The notes under the pieces are model-generated. The model saw nothing but the letters and a program-made list of their open reading frames with translations, did no database searches and was not told the origin of the DNA. The position numbers and the translations under genes are program-made. Below, piece by piece: positions 8,356 through 17,420 of a stretch of 64,000 nt of DNA. The stretch comes from Pimelobacter simplex (GTDB lineage: Bacteria; Actinomycetota; Actinomycetes; Propionibacteriales; Nocardioidaceae), in assembly GCF_900114845.1 (NCBI RefSeq), contig NZ_FOUK01000003.1, positions 682,001 to 746,000 of the forward strand, in the 5' to 3' direction. How positions within the stretch are numbered: position 1 is the stretch's first letter; each line of letters opens with the position of its first letter.

Positions 8356-8487
8356 TGTGCCAGCACCTACCCCTGCAAAGAGCAGTTTGACCTGTGACAA
8401 TGCGCCCTGAGGCGAGGGTAAAGGTTTCCCCGAAGCCGCCAGGGGTGACCCGCGGAGTCCTAGCGTCGCCCCGAAGGGGGAACCATC

Positions 8488-10299
8488 ATGGGGATGCTCG
8501 TCCGGCCGCTCCAGGGCGCGCTCACGACCACACTGCTCGCGGTCCTGCTGGTGGCGGCCGGGTCCGTCGTCCCGGCCCAGGCGGCCGCCCGGCCCTCGCC
8601 GCCGCGGGCGGTGCACGCCGCACCGGCCGACGGCGCGGTCCGGGTGACCTGGACCGCGCCCGCCCGCAAGGGCGGCAGCCGGATCGACAGGTACGCCGTG
8701 CAGCGGCGCACCGCCCCCTCCGGTGCCTGGTCGACGGTGCGCAAGGTCCCCGGCGCGGCCCGGGCCTGGACCGTGACCGGGCTGAGCAACGGCGTGCGCT
8801 ACGGCGTCCGGGTGCGGGCGCACAGCGCGTCCGGGTGGGGTGCGTGGAGCGCTGAGGCGACGGCCGTCCCGCGCGGGACGCCCGGAGCCGTGCTGACGCC
8901 CGAGGCGGACGTCCACCGCGAGGCGCTCGGCGTCTACTGGCAGGCGCCGACGACGGCCAACGGCGCGGCGATCGACCGCTACCGCGTCGAGATCGGCACC
9001 GACGGCGCGACCTGGCGCACCCAGGTGGACCACACCGGCGTCGCCACCCCGGCCTCCCCCGTGCTCGTCACGGGACTCACGCCCGGCACCCGCTACTGGA
9101 TCCGGGTCCGCGCGCACAACGCGGCCGGGTTCGGTCCGGCCAGCGGCGCCGGTCCCTACCGGGTGCTCACCGCGCCCAACCCGGTCACGAACCTCGTCGC
9201 CACCCCGGGCGACGGGAGCGTGGACCTGACGTGGGACGAGCCCGCGGTCGCCAACGGCATCCCCGCCGCGACCGGCTACAAGGTCGAGTCCAGCACCGAC
9301 GGCGGCACCACCTGGACCGAGCTCGGCACGACGGCCGCCACCTCCTACGCCGCGACCGGCCTGGCCAACGGCACCTCCTACCTGTTCCGGGTCAGCGCCC
9401 GGGCCAGCAACGTGCGCCTCGGGTACGGTGCCCCGGCCCTCGCGTCCCCCGCGGTGCCGGCCGGCGCTCCGGGCGTGCCGCTCGGGCTCGGGCTCGGGGG
9501 GGACCCGGTCGCCGAGACCTACCGGCTCACCTGGGCCGCACCGGCCTCCGACGGCGGCGAACCGCTCACCCACTACCTCGTGCAGCAGGGCGCGCTCGCC
9601 CCGCAGCAGGTCGCCGCACCCGCGACCGGGTTCGACGCCGGCCCGGCCGCGCTCGACGACGGCTTCCGCGTCCAGGCGTGCAACGGCCGCGGCTGCGGCC
9701 CGTGGACCGCACTGGTCGGACCGGTGCCCGCGCCGGTGGGCGACCTGACCGCGAGTGCGGTGCGGGCCGGGTCGTCGTACACGGTGACGGTGGGGTGGAC
9801 CGCGCCGGCCAACGCCGCGCCGACGTCGTACCAGGTGCTGCGCAGCACCGACGGGGTCACCTTCACCGAGGTCGGGACCACGACGGGCACGACCTTCGAC
9901 GACCTGACCGGCGCGCCCGCGACGACGTACACCTACCGGGTGGTGGGCCGCTACCCCGGCGGCAGCGGCCGTCCGGCTGCCACCGACGTCACGACCGGAC
10001 CGCTCTACGACCTGTCCGTCACACCCGGCACCCTCGTCGTCGACGAGGGCGGGTCGGCGGAGCTCGCGGTGTCCCTCGACCGGCCGGCGGTCACCGACAC
10101 CGTCGTCGTGGTGACCTCCGACGACCCCGGCGCCGCCGCGCCCGCGAGCCCGACGGTGACGATCCCGGCCGGCCAGACCACGGCCACCGTCACCGTGGTC
10201 GCCCCACCCGACGCCGACTCCGACGACGAGCTGGTGACCCTCACCGCGGACCTCTCCGGCCAGACCCGGACCGTGACGGTGACCGTGCTCGACCCGTGA
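8488..10299 (+). CDS. Secreted multi-domain fibronectin type III protein with Calx-beta-like C-terminus
   Basis: A 603-residue exported protein. Residues 1-33 are a signal peptide ending at VVPAQAA. Five fibronectin type III repeats follow, at roughly 36-131, 132-228, 229-325, 326-412 and 412-503. Each opens with a Pro-rich strand and a W-x-x-P motif (VTWTAP, VYWQAP, LTWDEP, LTWAAP, VGWTAP). The last 100 residues resemble a Calx-beta type module (VDEGGSAEL... DDELVTL). There is no catalytic domain, LPxTG anchor or membrane tail, so it is probably secreted or loosely wall-bound, perhaps a binding or scaffold protein. A GAAGGGGGAA ribosome site lies just before the ATG. It stands alone, divergent from mmsA. 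Confidence 0.85.
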   Translation: MGMLVRPLQGALTTTLLAVLLVAAGSVVPAQAAARPSPPRAVHAAPADGAVRVTWTAPARKGGSRIDRYAVQRRTAPSGAWSTVRKVPGAARAWTVTGLSNGVRYGVRVRAHSASGWGAWSAEATAVPRGTPGAVLTPEADVHREALGVYWQAPTTANGAAIDRYRVEIGTDGATWRTQVDHTGVATPASPVLVTGLTPGTRYWIRVRAHNAAGFGPASGAGPYRVLTAPNPVTNLVATPGDGSVDLTWDEPAVANGIPAATGYKVESSTDGGTTWTELGTTAATSYAATGLANGTSYLFRVSARASNVRLGYGAPALASPAVPAGAPGVPLGLGLGGDPVAETYRLTWAAPASDGGEPLTHYLVQQGALAPQQVAAPATGFDAGPAALDDGFRVQACNGRGCGPWTALVGPVPAPVGDLTASAVRAGSSYTVTVGWTAPANAAPTSYQVLRSTDGVTFTEVGTTTGTTFDDLTGAPATTYTYRVVGRYPGGSGRPAATDVTTGPLYDLSVTPGTLVVDEGGSAELAVSLDRPAVTDTVVVVTSDDPGAAAPASPTVTIPAGQTTATVTVVAPPDADSDDELVTLTADLSGQTRTVTVTVLDP

Positions 10300-10338
10300 T
10301 GTTGCGGCGGGCGTCACCTTCCCGTCGCCGGCGGCGCC

Positions 10339-10344
10339 TAGCCT
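10339..10344 (+). promoter_or_regulatory. -10 element for the small membrane protein (leaderless)
   Basis: TAGCCT, 6 nt, then ATG 10351. This supports the short open frame as a real gene. Confidence 0.45.
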
Positions 10345-10350
10345 CGGGGC

Positions 10351-10608
10351 ATGCCCGAGCGCTGGGTCTCCTACGAGCCGACCGACGAGACCGAGCCCCC
10401 GCCGCCCTCACGGCTGCCCGGCGTGCTCGCGGTCGCGGCGGTGGGCGTCGTCGTCGCGGGGATCGTCGGGCTGGTCGCCGCGGCGTCGTCCGGCACGGAG
10501 GACGACGAGCCGGCCCGGCGGGTCACCACGGTCACGAGCACCTCATGGTCGACGTCGTGGTCGACATCGTGGTCGACGAGCTCGACGACCACCGCCACCT
10601 CACGCTGA
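10351..10608 (+). CDS. Small single-pass membrane protein with SWST tandem repeats
   Basis: An 85-residue hypothetical protein: an acidic, Pro-rich cytoplasmic start (residues 1-21), one transmembrane helix (about 22-46), then a short acidic linker and a Ser/Thr-rich tail. The tail contains three exact S-W-S-T units (65-76) encoded by three 12-nt repeats at 10543-10578. A leaderless promoter supports the start. The 3' end overlaps that of the convergent jetC gene by 9 bases. I do not recognise the family. The order helix then Ser/Thr tail suggests an extracytoplasmic tail of unknown role. Confidence 0.65.
   Translation: MPERWVSYEPTDETEPPPPSRLPGVLAVAAVGVVVAGIVGLVAAASSGTEDDEPARRVTTVTSTSWSTSWSTSWSTSSTTTATSR
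10543..10578 (+). repeat. Three 12-nt tandem repeats inside the small membrane protein gene
   Basis: Units tcatggtcgacg, tcgtggtcgaca and tcgtggtcgacg, each coding S-W-S-T. Such in-frame repeats can change copy number by slippage without breaking the frame. Confidence 0.8.
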
Positions 10609-13600
10609 GGGCACGTCGCTGATCGGCGTGATCCAGGACTGGTGCGAGCGGGCGTTCTTGGTGATCGCGAGCAGGTCGTCCATGTGCGGCTCGAGGCCGG
10701 TGACCTTGTCGAGCGGGACGCCGATGATGAGCTGGAAGCCCAGGCCCTTCCAGGCCTGCACCGCGCGGCCGGCGAACTCGGAGTCGGCCTTGACGAAGCC
10801 CTCGTCGAGGAAGACCGGCGCGAACCGCGGTCGCGAGCGCATCTCGTCGCCGAGCCGGAAGCGCAGCGCGGAGCCGACGATGAAGGCGACCAGCTCCTGG
10901 CTCTCGCCGCCGGACTTCTCCCCCAGCGTCCGGTACGTCGCGCGCAGCTCGCCGGTGAGGTGGTCGTAGCGCTCGGCGCTGATCTCGACGTGCCGTCGTA
11001 CGTCGAGCAGGCGGTCGCGGTCGGTGGTGAGCGACGGTCCCTCGCCGGACTGGGAGGGGCGGCGGAGCTGGTTCATGAACCGGCTGAGCTCGGTGAAGCG
11101 CTTCTCGAGGCCGGCCTCGTCGAGCTCGGCGGTGGCGCCCGACGACAGTGCGCGCAGGTCCTTCATGAAGACCTGCACGTGGGCGGGGGCCAGCCGGCGC
11201 AGCCGGATCCGGAGCCGGTCGCCCTCGGCGCCGAACTCCAGGCGTCGCAGGATCGCGTTGATCGGCTCGAGCCGGTCCTCGATCTCCTCGACCGAGGACG
11301 ACATGGCGCCGACCAGCGGAACGAGGTCCTGGCCGCTCCACTCGGTGAGCCGGCGGCGCCACTCGGCGCGGCGCTCGGCGAGACCGGTGCCGCGGATCTC
11401 GTCGAGGATCCGCGCGTAGTCGGCGTAGGAGTCGGCGGTGGCACCGAGGTTCGGCGAGTCCCACTGGAACTTGTAGTGCTTGAAGATGAGCGCCAGGTCG
11501 TCGTCGCAGCGCTTGATCTCGGCATCGGCGTCGGCGACGGCCGTGCGCAGCCGCTCGCCGAGGCGGTGCGCGTTGTCGGCGAAGCGGTCGAGGTCCTCGG
11601 GGTCGGCCGGGGCCGCGGCGGCGGCGAAGTCGGCCGCCAGGGCGGCCTCCTGCTCCTCGGTGAGGGCGACGGCGCCGGCGGCCTCCATCGCCTCGAGGCG
11701 GTCCTTGACGAGGTCCTCGGAGTCGACGAGCTCGCTGTGCGCGCCGTTGAGCTCGCGCTGGCGCTGCTCGAGCGCGAAGCGCTCCTGGCGGGTGTCGTCG
11801 AGCCGGTGCACCAGCTCGTCGATCTGCTGCTGGAGCACCTGCAGCTGGTCGTCGGAGGTGAGGATGTCGGTGCGCCGCTGCTCCAGCTCGGCGATGCGGC
11901 GGTCGCTGCCGGCCACGTCGACGTCGTCGAAGCGGACCATCGCGATCGCGTCGTACGCCTTGCGCTGCTGCTCGAGGAGCCGGCCCCGGCGGTCGAGCTC
12001 GGCGAGCTGGGCGTCGACCTGCTCCATCCGGCGCTCGAGCTCGGCGAGCTGGGCGTCGATCTCGGCGATCGCGTCCTCGTTGGAGAAGCCGATGATGTTG
12101 CGCTGGTCGTTGCGCCCGTGGGCGCCGCGGCGCCCGTTGCGGGTCTGGCCGGCGGCGGTCACCCGGAAGCCGGGCCCGTCGAGCTCGGCGGCGCTCTCGA
12201 CGCAGTAGGCGTTGCGCGAGGGGTCCTCGACGTGCTGCTGCACCCAGCCCGAGAAGGGCGAGTCCTTGAAGAGGAGCTTGCCGGCCACCCGCTCGGGGTC
12301 GGCCGGGCCGCTGTCGGGCAGGTCGAGCTCGACGCCCTGGAACGTCAGCCGGGCCGGCAGCCGCAGGTCGTCGATGGCCGCGGAGAACTCGTCGAGGCGG
12401 TCGAGCGGGACGAGCATCATCCGGGCGGTGCCGCCGAGGACGGTCTCGATCGCCGTCCGCCAGCGCGCCTCCTCGGGCGCGAGGTCGATCAGCTCGGCGA
12501 CGAAGGGCAGCTCGTCGACGCGCAGGCCGCTGGCCTGGGCGACGGCACTGCGCAGGTCGTGGAGGTACGACGGCACCCGGCCCGCGCGGTTCTCGAGCGA
12601 CGCCCGCTCGCGCTGGAGCACGGACTGCTCGTTCTTGAGCGGCACCAGTCCGTCGCGGACCCGGTCGCGCTCGGCGCGCAGCGTGGCCTGCTCGGCCTCG
12701 CCGGCGGAGAGCCGCTTGCGGGCCAGGAGCTGCAGCTCGGCGAAGTTGGACGCCGAGTCCATCGCCGACTCGAGGTCGGGGGCGTCGGCGTCGGTGAGGC
12801 CGACGAGCGGGTAGACCCGCTCCTCGAGCTCGGCGAGCCGGTTGGCCCGCTCCTCGCGGATCACCCGCTCGTGCTCGGCCTGCGCCGCGAGCGCCTGCAG
12901 GTCGCCGCCGCCGGCGGCCCGGTGGGCCTCCTTGGCGGCCTCGAGGTCGCCGGAGAGCGTGGTCTCGGCCGAGCGGGCCGCCGTCAGTCCCTCGACAGTG
13001 CCCTGCCGGGCGTCGCGGTTGCCGCTGACCGCGCCCTCGATGAGGCGCAGGTGGGTCTTGAGCAGCCACAGCCGCAGGGGCGTGTCGCCGGACAGCGTGA
13101 CGCCGTAGGAGTCGAGCTCGGCGAGGCGCGCCGAGGCGGCGACCTTGCGCTCCTGCAGCTCGGTGATCGGCTCGAGCAGCTCGAGCTTCTGCTCCTCGGT
13201 CCGCATCGCCGCGTAGGACGCGTCGAGGTCGTCGAAGTGCTCGATCGCGCGGTCGGCGGCGGCATAGGTCGACGGCCGCTCGAGGACCATCTCCTTGTAG
13301 AGCTCGTCGACGCTGCGCACCTGGTTGCCGGCCTGGATCCGGGCCAGCAGCCGCAGCGCCTTGGCGCCGTCACCGTTGGCGCCGATGCCCAGGCGGGCGT
13401 GCAGGACGGCCGTGAACTCGGCATACGTGCGGTGCACGCGGATGCCCGGGTAGAGCTTCTTGAGCGTGTTGGCGTGGAAGCGCTCGGGGACGGCGACCTC
13501 GAGCGTCTCGAGCGAGAGCGGCCCCTCGTGGGTGGCGAGCTGCATCTGCACCTCGCCGGAGCGCGAGGCGCGGCGCGGCACGTAGTACGTGCGCAGGGCG

Positions 13601-14070
13601 GTGAACTGGCCGCCCTGGTCGTTGACGAACGTCATCGCGACCGCGCCCCACGTGTCGGCGCCCTTGCCGCGCAGGAGCTTCTCCTCGGGCCGGCCGGTCT
13701 TGGGGTTGTCGACGACGTCGACCGCGCCCCGCAGGTACGACAGGAGGTTGCGCTGGCCGGCGCTGCGCGCGCGTCCCGCGACGGCGTCGTTGGAGGCGCC
13801 GTTGAACTTCGTGTCGGACGGCATCATCAGCGCCGTGTAGGCGTCGAGGATCGTGCTCTTGCCGACGCCCGAGGCGCCGGAGATCATCGTCGCGTCGCCG
13901 CGCAGCGGGACCGTGGTCAGGCCGCTGAAGCCGCCCCAGTTGACCAGCTGCAGCAGGGCCGCGCGCCACTGCACGGTGTCGTCGGCCGGGGTGGCCACGA
14001 CCTCGCGCTCGAACAGGCCGCCGTCGCCCTGCTGGTCGACCCGGTCGAGACCCCGCTCGTCGATGCTCAC
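10600..14070 (-). CDS. jetC: JetC / MksB-like SMC-family ATPase of a Wadjet-type complex
   Basis: A 1156-residue SMC-like ATPase (SbcC/MukB/MksB group). The Walker A motif GASGVGKST is at 65-73 after the segment LVNWGGFSGL. Long Ala/Glu/Arg-rich stretches through the middle predict the two coiled-coil arms and hinge. The C-terminal half-site has the ABC signature KSGGESQ (about 1052-1058) and Walker B FAPVFLDEG (about 1083-1091). In Wadjet (JetABCD) and MksBEFG systems this subunit extrudes plasmid DNA loops in an ATP-dependent way. GTG 14070 overlaps the jetB stop by 4 nt (GTGA), showing translational coupling. The usual next gene, jetD (nuclease), is absent: the next gene is convergent. Length is normal for type I JetC. 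Confidence 0.92.
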   Translation of the reverse strand: MSIDERGLDRVDQQGDGGLFEREVVATPADDTVQWRAALLQLVNWGGFSGLTTVPLRGDATMISGASGVGKSTILDAYTALMMPSDTKFNGASNDAVAGRARSAGQRNLLSYLRGAVDVVDNPKTGRPEEKLLRGKGADTWGAVAMTFVNDQGGQFTALRTYYVPRRASRSGEVQMQLATHEGPLSLETLEVAVPERFHANTLKKLYPGIRVHRTYAEFTAVLHARLGIGANGDGAKALRLLARIQAGNQVRSVDELYKEMVLERPSTYAAADRAIEHFDDLDASYAAMRTEEQKLELLEPITELQERKVAASARLAELDSYGVTLSGDTPLRLWLLKTHLRLIEGAVSGNRDARQGTVEGLTAARSAETTLSGDLEAAKEAHRAAGGGDLQALAAQAEHERVIREERANRLAELEERVYPLVGLTDADAPDLESAMDSASNFAELQLLARKRLSAGEAEQATLRAERDRVRDGLVPLKNEQSVLQRERASLENRAGRVPSYLHDLRSAVAQASGLRVDELPFVAELIDLAPEEARWRTAIETVLGGTARMMLVPLDRLDEFSAAIDDLRLPARLTFQGVELDLPDSGPADPERVAGKLLFKDSPFSGWVQQHVEDPSRNAYCVESAAELDGPGFRVTAAGQTRNGRRGAHGRNDQRNIIGFSNEDAIAEIDAQLAELERRMEQVDAQLAELDRRGRLLEQQRKAYDAIAMVRFDDVDVAGSDRRIAELEQRRTDILTSDDQLQVLQQQIDELVHRLDDTRQERFALEQRQRELNGAHSELVDSEDLVKDRLEAMEAAGAVALTEEQEAALAADFAAAAAPADPEDLDRFADNAHRLGERLRTAVADADAEIKRCDDDLALIFKHYKFQWDSPNLGATADSYADYARILDEIRGTGLAERRAEWRRRLTEWSGQDLVPLVGAMSSSVEEIEDRLEPINAILRRLEFGAEGDRLRIRLRRLAPAHVQVFMKDLRALSSGATAELDEAGLEKRFTELSRFMNQLRRPSQSGEGPSLTTDRDRLLDVRRHVEISAERYDHLTGELRATYRTLGEKSGGESQELVAFIVGSALRFRLGDEMRSRPRFAPVFLDEGFVKADSEFAGRAVQAWKGLGFQLIIGVPLDKVTGLEPHMDDLLAITKNARSHQSWITPISDVPSA

Positions 14071-14789
14071 TCGCCGTCCTCCTCGAACAGGTCGGCCGGC
14101 TCGGCGGTCTCGGCCGCGTCCGCCGGCTCGGTGCCCGTGGCCTTCTGCAGCGCCTCGAGCAGCTCCTGGAGCAGCTCGAGCGGCAGCAGCGGCTCGACGG
14201 CCTCGCTGATCTCGTACCTGTCGTCGGCGGCCGAGCCGATCAGCAGGCCGGCCTTGACGATGCTGACCACCGCGTTGCGGGCGCGCTTCTCGTCGCCCGC
14301 CTCGTCGGTGGCATGGGTGGGGCGGAAGCTCGCGACGTAGTCGACGATGTCCTCGCGGTCGATGTAGACGCGCGCGTCGCCGCCGGCCAGGCCGGCCCGG
14401 AGCCGGTCGCGCAGGTGCACCAGGACGAGCGTCTCCTCGCGCGACCACGCGGTGTCGTGGAGCAGCGTCGGGAACCGGCCACCGGTCTCGGAGAACGCCT
14501 GGCGCTTCCAGGCGACCTCGCGGGTCGGGTCGACCTGCAGGTCGAGGAAGAGGTCGTTGAGCCGGGAGCGGATGACCCGCTCGTGCTCGACCAGCACCTG
14601 CCAGTCGCGCGGGTGCGTGCGGGCGCTGATGAAGCGCTGCTTGAGGAGCGTGACCAGCGCGTGGCGCTGGGCGTACTCCAGGCCGCCCTCGTCGCCCTCG
14701 AAGAGCGAGACCGAGCGCTCGTCGGCGACCTCGTCGAGGTCGTCGAAGTCGTTGGTCACCTCGTCGGTCTGGTCCAGGTCGACGCTCAT
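14067..14789 (-). CDS. jetB: JetB / MksE-like kleisin-associated subunit (DUF4194)
   Basis: A 240-residue protein matching the DUF4194 subunit of Wadjet/Mks complexes, a winged-helix dimer (KITE-like) that bridges the kleisin and the SMC arms. The N-terminus is acidic (residues 1-40). It is followed by a helical region with QRHALVTLLKQRFISARTHP and a winged-helix-like part (YIDREDIVDYV, RNAVVSIVKAGLL), and it ends in an acidic tail (LFEEDGE). ATG 14789 overlaps the jetA stop by 4 nt (ATGA) and its stop overlaps the jetC start by 4 nt, so the three proteins are probably made in fixed ratio. Length agrees with the family. Confidence 0.9.
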   Translation of the reverse strand: MSVDLDQTDEVTNDFDDLDEVADERSVSLFEGDEGGLEYAQRHALVTLLKQRFISARTHPRDWQVLVEHERVIRSRLNDLFLDLQVDPTREVAWKRQAFSETGGRFPTLLHDTAWSREETLVLVHLRDRLRAGLAGGDARVYIDREDIVDYVASFRPTHATDEAGDEKRARNAVVSIVKAGLLIGSAADDRYEISEAVEPLLPLELLQELLEALQKATGTEPADAAETAEPADLFEEDGE

Positions 14790-16276
14790 CGGCGCGACTC
14801 CTCTCGGTCGAGGTCGGGATCGGGCAGCGGCGTGCGCGGGACCGCGAAGGTGCGCCGCGTGCCGTCGGGGCGGACGGCGGCGAACGCCTCGACGACGTCC
14901 TCGGTCTCCCACCCCTGGTCGGCCGCGAGGTGCAGCAGCCCGAAGATCTCGACGGGGCGGCGCAGCGACGGCTCCAGGGTGTCGAACAGCTCGCCCAGCG
15001 AGCCGGCCGGCAGCAGGTCGCGCAGGACGTCGTCGAGGCGCTGGCGCAGCGAGCCCAGCTGGGGGCCGCCCTGCGCCATCAGCTCGGTCAGCGAGAGCGA
15101 CGGGGCGTCGGCCGGGTCGGCGGCGGTGATCGGGTCGGGCAGGACGTCGTCGGCCGGGTCGTAGAAGCGCTCGCGCAGGTGGTCGACGCTCGCCCGGTCG
15201 GGCAGCAGGGCGACGTCGTGGGCGGCGCGCGGGCCCGTCGTCCCCATCCAGGTCATGAGCGCGGACTCGACCTGGCGCAGGGTCTGCTCGAGCTCGCGGT
15301 CGCGCGCGGCGTCGTGGGAGACGATGTACTCCTTGAGCGTCGCCGTCACCCGGCTGCGCTGGGCGAGCACGCGGTCGAGACCGTCGCGCACGAGCTTGAC
15401 GGTGCCCCGCAGCTCGGCGCGGTCGGCGTCGCCGAGGATGCCCTCGGAGAGGGGGTGCTCCAGCAGCGCGCCGAGGTCCTCGCGCAGCTGGGTGACCAGG
15501 CCGTCGTCGCGCAGGAGCGCGAACGCCCCCTCGAACGCGCGCCCCTCGTGGGTCGCCGTCATCAGCGCGTCGGCACGGGCCAGGTAGTCGTCGATCACCT
15601 CGCCCGCCGGCCGGTCCTCGGCCCGGAACGCGGCCAGGATCTCGCCCCGGATGGTCGCGAACCGCTCCTCGACCCGCGCGAAGTCACTGGGCAGCGCGGA
15701 GATCAGCGACAGCAGCTCGGTGAAGCCCTCGGACATGTAGTCCTCGGTCGCGCTGACCAGCTCGGCGCCGTCGACCAGCCGGTCGCGCTCGGCCTTGAGC
15801 CGCGCGATCTCGTCGTTGAGCAGGGTCACCCGGGCACCGCGGTCGGGGTTCGCCTCGGAGTTGAACCGCCGCACCGTGCTGAGGATGGTCGTGATCCGGT
15901 GCTCGCTCAGCGTCGCCCGGTCGCGCGCCAGGTTCTTGACCAGCTCGAGCGCCTGCTGCGCGTACGACGTCAGCGAGTAGACCTCGTTGCCCTGCTCGTC
16001 GAGCGAGCGCACCAGCCACTGCCCACGCATCCAGCGCTGGCAGATGTCGCGCCCGGTGCCGCTGGGCAGGTCGGTCTCGCCCGTCTTGCGGAACTCGGCG
16101 AGGTGCTCCTCGACCTGCGTGTGCAGCCGCGCGGTCGGGATCGGCTTGTTGTTGCGGCCGAACGACTCGCGGAAGATCGTGATGACGACGGGCGCCTGGC
16201 GCTGGTGCAGCAGGGTCAGCGTGGGCTGCGCGAAGGCGCCCTTGACCCGCGCCAGCTCCCCGGCGATCTCGCTCAT
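14786..16276 (-). CDS. jetA: JetA / MksF-like kleisin subunit (DUF3375)
   Basis: A 496-residue protein matching DUF3375, the kleisin-like subunit of Wadjet (JetA) or Mks (MksF). The N-terminal winged-helix region includes LTLLHQRQAPVVITIFRESF and the conserved block RWMRGQWLVRSLDEQGNEVY. The middle is a long helical region (SEHRITTILSTVRRFNSEA and onward) that would lie along the SMC neck. The C-terminus is helix-rich, with [20 protein letters not shown]. The start ATG 16276 has an excellent ribosome site (GGGGGAGAG) directly upstream. It is the first gene of the jetABC operon. Upstream is an unrelated lipoprotein, so no extra defence gene is visible on that side. Confidence 0.9.
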   Translation of the reverse strand: MSEIAGELARVKGAFAQPTLTLLHQRQAPVVITIFRESFGRNNKPIPTARLHTQVEEHLAEFRKTGETDLPSGTGRDICQRWMRGQWLVRSLDEQGNEVYSLTSYAQQALELVKNLARDRATLSEHRITTILSTVRRFNSEANPDRGARVTLLNDEIARLKAERDRLVDGAELVSATEDYMSEGFTELLSLISALPSDFARVEERFATIRGEILAAFRAEDRPAGEVIDDYLARADALMTATHEGRAFEGAFALLRDDGLVTQLREDLGALLEHPLSEGILGDADRAELRGTVKLVRDGLDRVLAQRSRVTATLKEYIVSHDAARDRELEQTLRQVESALMTWMGTTGPRAAHDVALLPDRASVDHLRERFYDPADDVLPDPITAADPADAPSLSLTELMAQGGPQLGSLRQRLDDVLRDLLPAGSLGELFDTLEPSLRRPVEIFGLLHLAADQGWETEDVVEAFAAVRPDGTRRTFAVPRTPLPDPDLDREESRR

Positions 16277-16418
16277 CTCTCCCCCGGTCGTTCCCGCATC
16301 GTGCCGTCGTGCTCGTCGGTGTCGCTCCGGCGGCCGTGGTGGAGGCGGCCGCGGGCGGACGGCCAAGCATGTCAGAGGGGGCGAGCGAGGCTGAATCGAG
16401 CCGGTGGGTGCATCTCGG

Positions 16419-17003
16419 TCAGAGGGTGTCCGCGATGTCGACCAGGTCCGCCGCGGGCGTCTCGCCGTCGCCGAGCAACTGGACCATCCAGCCCTCGACG
16501 AAGAACTGGGCAAGACCCCGGTGACTGCCGTCCGGCTCCTCCGTCACGCCGGCGCCACCGTGGATGGTCGCCGCCTGCCCGTACCCGTTGCTCTCGACGT
16601 AGCGAGCCCAGTAGTCCGCGGGCTCCACCTGGCCCCATCCGGGCATGACCGTCACGTCGACGCCGGAGTCGAAGACCGCCACGTAGCCACCGCCCTTGCA
16701 CTCCCAGAGCTCGACGAGGTCCTCGAAGCGAGCCAGCTTCGAGCTGGGGACCAGGACGGGCGCACGGACCCGCAGCTCTGCCGCGACGCCGGGGAGGGTC
16801 AGCTGCGTACCGGCGCAGGGGCCGTTGTGCTCGACCACCGGCGGGACGTCGTCCGGGTGCGCGGGGGTGTGCCCGGCGGTCTGGTCGGGGCCGGTTCGGC
16901 CGCAGCCGTAGAGCGCGGCCGGGGTGAGAACGGTCAGCATTGCCGCGGTCGTCGCGAGAAGCCGCGATCGAGGGCGACGGGGAGGAGCTGTCGTCGATTC
17001 CAT
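16419..17003 (-). CDS. Predicted lipoprotein of unknown function
   Basis: A 194-residue exported protein. The N-terminus (about 1-33) is basic then hydrophobic and ends in a lipobox-like LYGC, giving a lipidated Cys at about residue 34. The mature domain contains a second pair of cysteines (NGPCAG, WECKGG) and the segment DVTVMPGWGQVEPADYWARY. It ends LVDIADTL, which suggests a small globular domain outside the membrane. Its ATG overlaps by one base the TGA of the upstream secreted gene (17003-17331), so the two are translationally coupled and probably work together. No catalytic motif was recognised. Confidence 0.72.
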   Translation of the reverse strand: MESTTAPPRRPRSRLLATTAAMLTVLTPAALYGCGRTGPDQTAGHTPAHPDDVPPVVEHNGPCAGTQLTLPGVAAELRVRAPVLVPSSKLARFEDLVELWECKGGGYVAVFDSGVDVTVMPGWGQVEPADYWARYVESNGYGQAATIHGGAGVTEEPDGSHRGLAQFFVEGWMVQLLGDGETPAADLVDIADTL

Positions 17004-17331
17004 CAGTCCGCCACCACCTGTCCGTGCTGAGCCGAGATCCGGACGAAGTGGAACCCCGGGTCGTTGTCGGCGCCGCCGCGCAGGTTGTCGAAGTCGGACC
17101 CGGCGTTGAACAGCTCGTCCAGGTTGACGAACTCGGCGAACGCCGTGTCTGCGTTGTTGGAGCGCTCGGAGCCGATCAGCACCAGACCCGTAGCCCAGTT
17201 GGTCGTCACGGTGCTGTTGGCGACAAGGTCTGGGGAGGCTCGGCATGGGCCGGCGGCAACAGGGACGGCGCCAAGGTGGCGACGAGCGCCGCCGCCAGCC
17301 ACGCGGCGAGTGCAATCCACATCTTCGACAT
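17003..17331 (-). pseudogene. Secreted protein gene interrupted by a frameshift
   Basis: ATG 17331 opens a 41-codon frame that is a complete signal peptide (MSKMWIALAAWLAAALVATL, then LAPSLLPPAHAEPP) and stops at 17206. A second frame, offset by one base, overlaps it from about 17320 and continues to a TGA at 17003-17005. It encodes a plausible mature domain (VANSTVTTNWATGLVLIG, then ERSNNADTAFAEFVNLDELF). Neither frame makes sense alone; joined near the CTCCCC run at 17232-17236 they would give a secreted protein of roughly 100 residues. A one-base deletion, a sequencing error, or true -1 slippage are all possible. A GGAGG ribosome site precedes the ATG. The downstream frame is coupled to the lipoprotein gene. 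Confidence 0.6.
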
Positions 17332-17420
17332 CGGGGACCTCCGGCCTTCACGATCCTCGACTGGCGCGCCCGGTCAAGAGGCGTCGGCCTCCAAGTTCGC
17401 GATTCGTCGATGGCGTGCGG

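Noticed and set aside
10300..10599. A jetD gene or remnant downstream of jetC
   Set aside because: No frame in this stretch shows DUF3322/DUF2220-like sequence. The only supported gene is the small membrane protein on the other strand.
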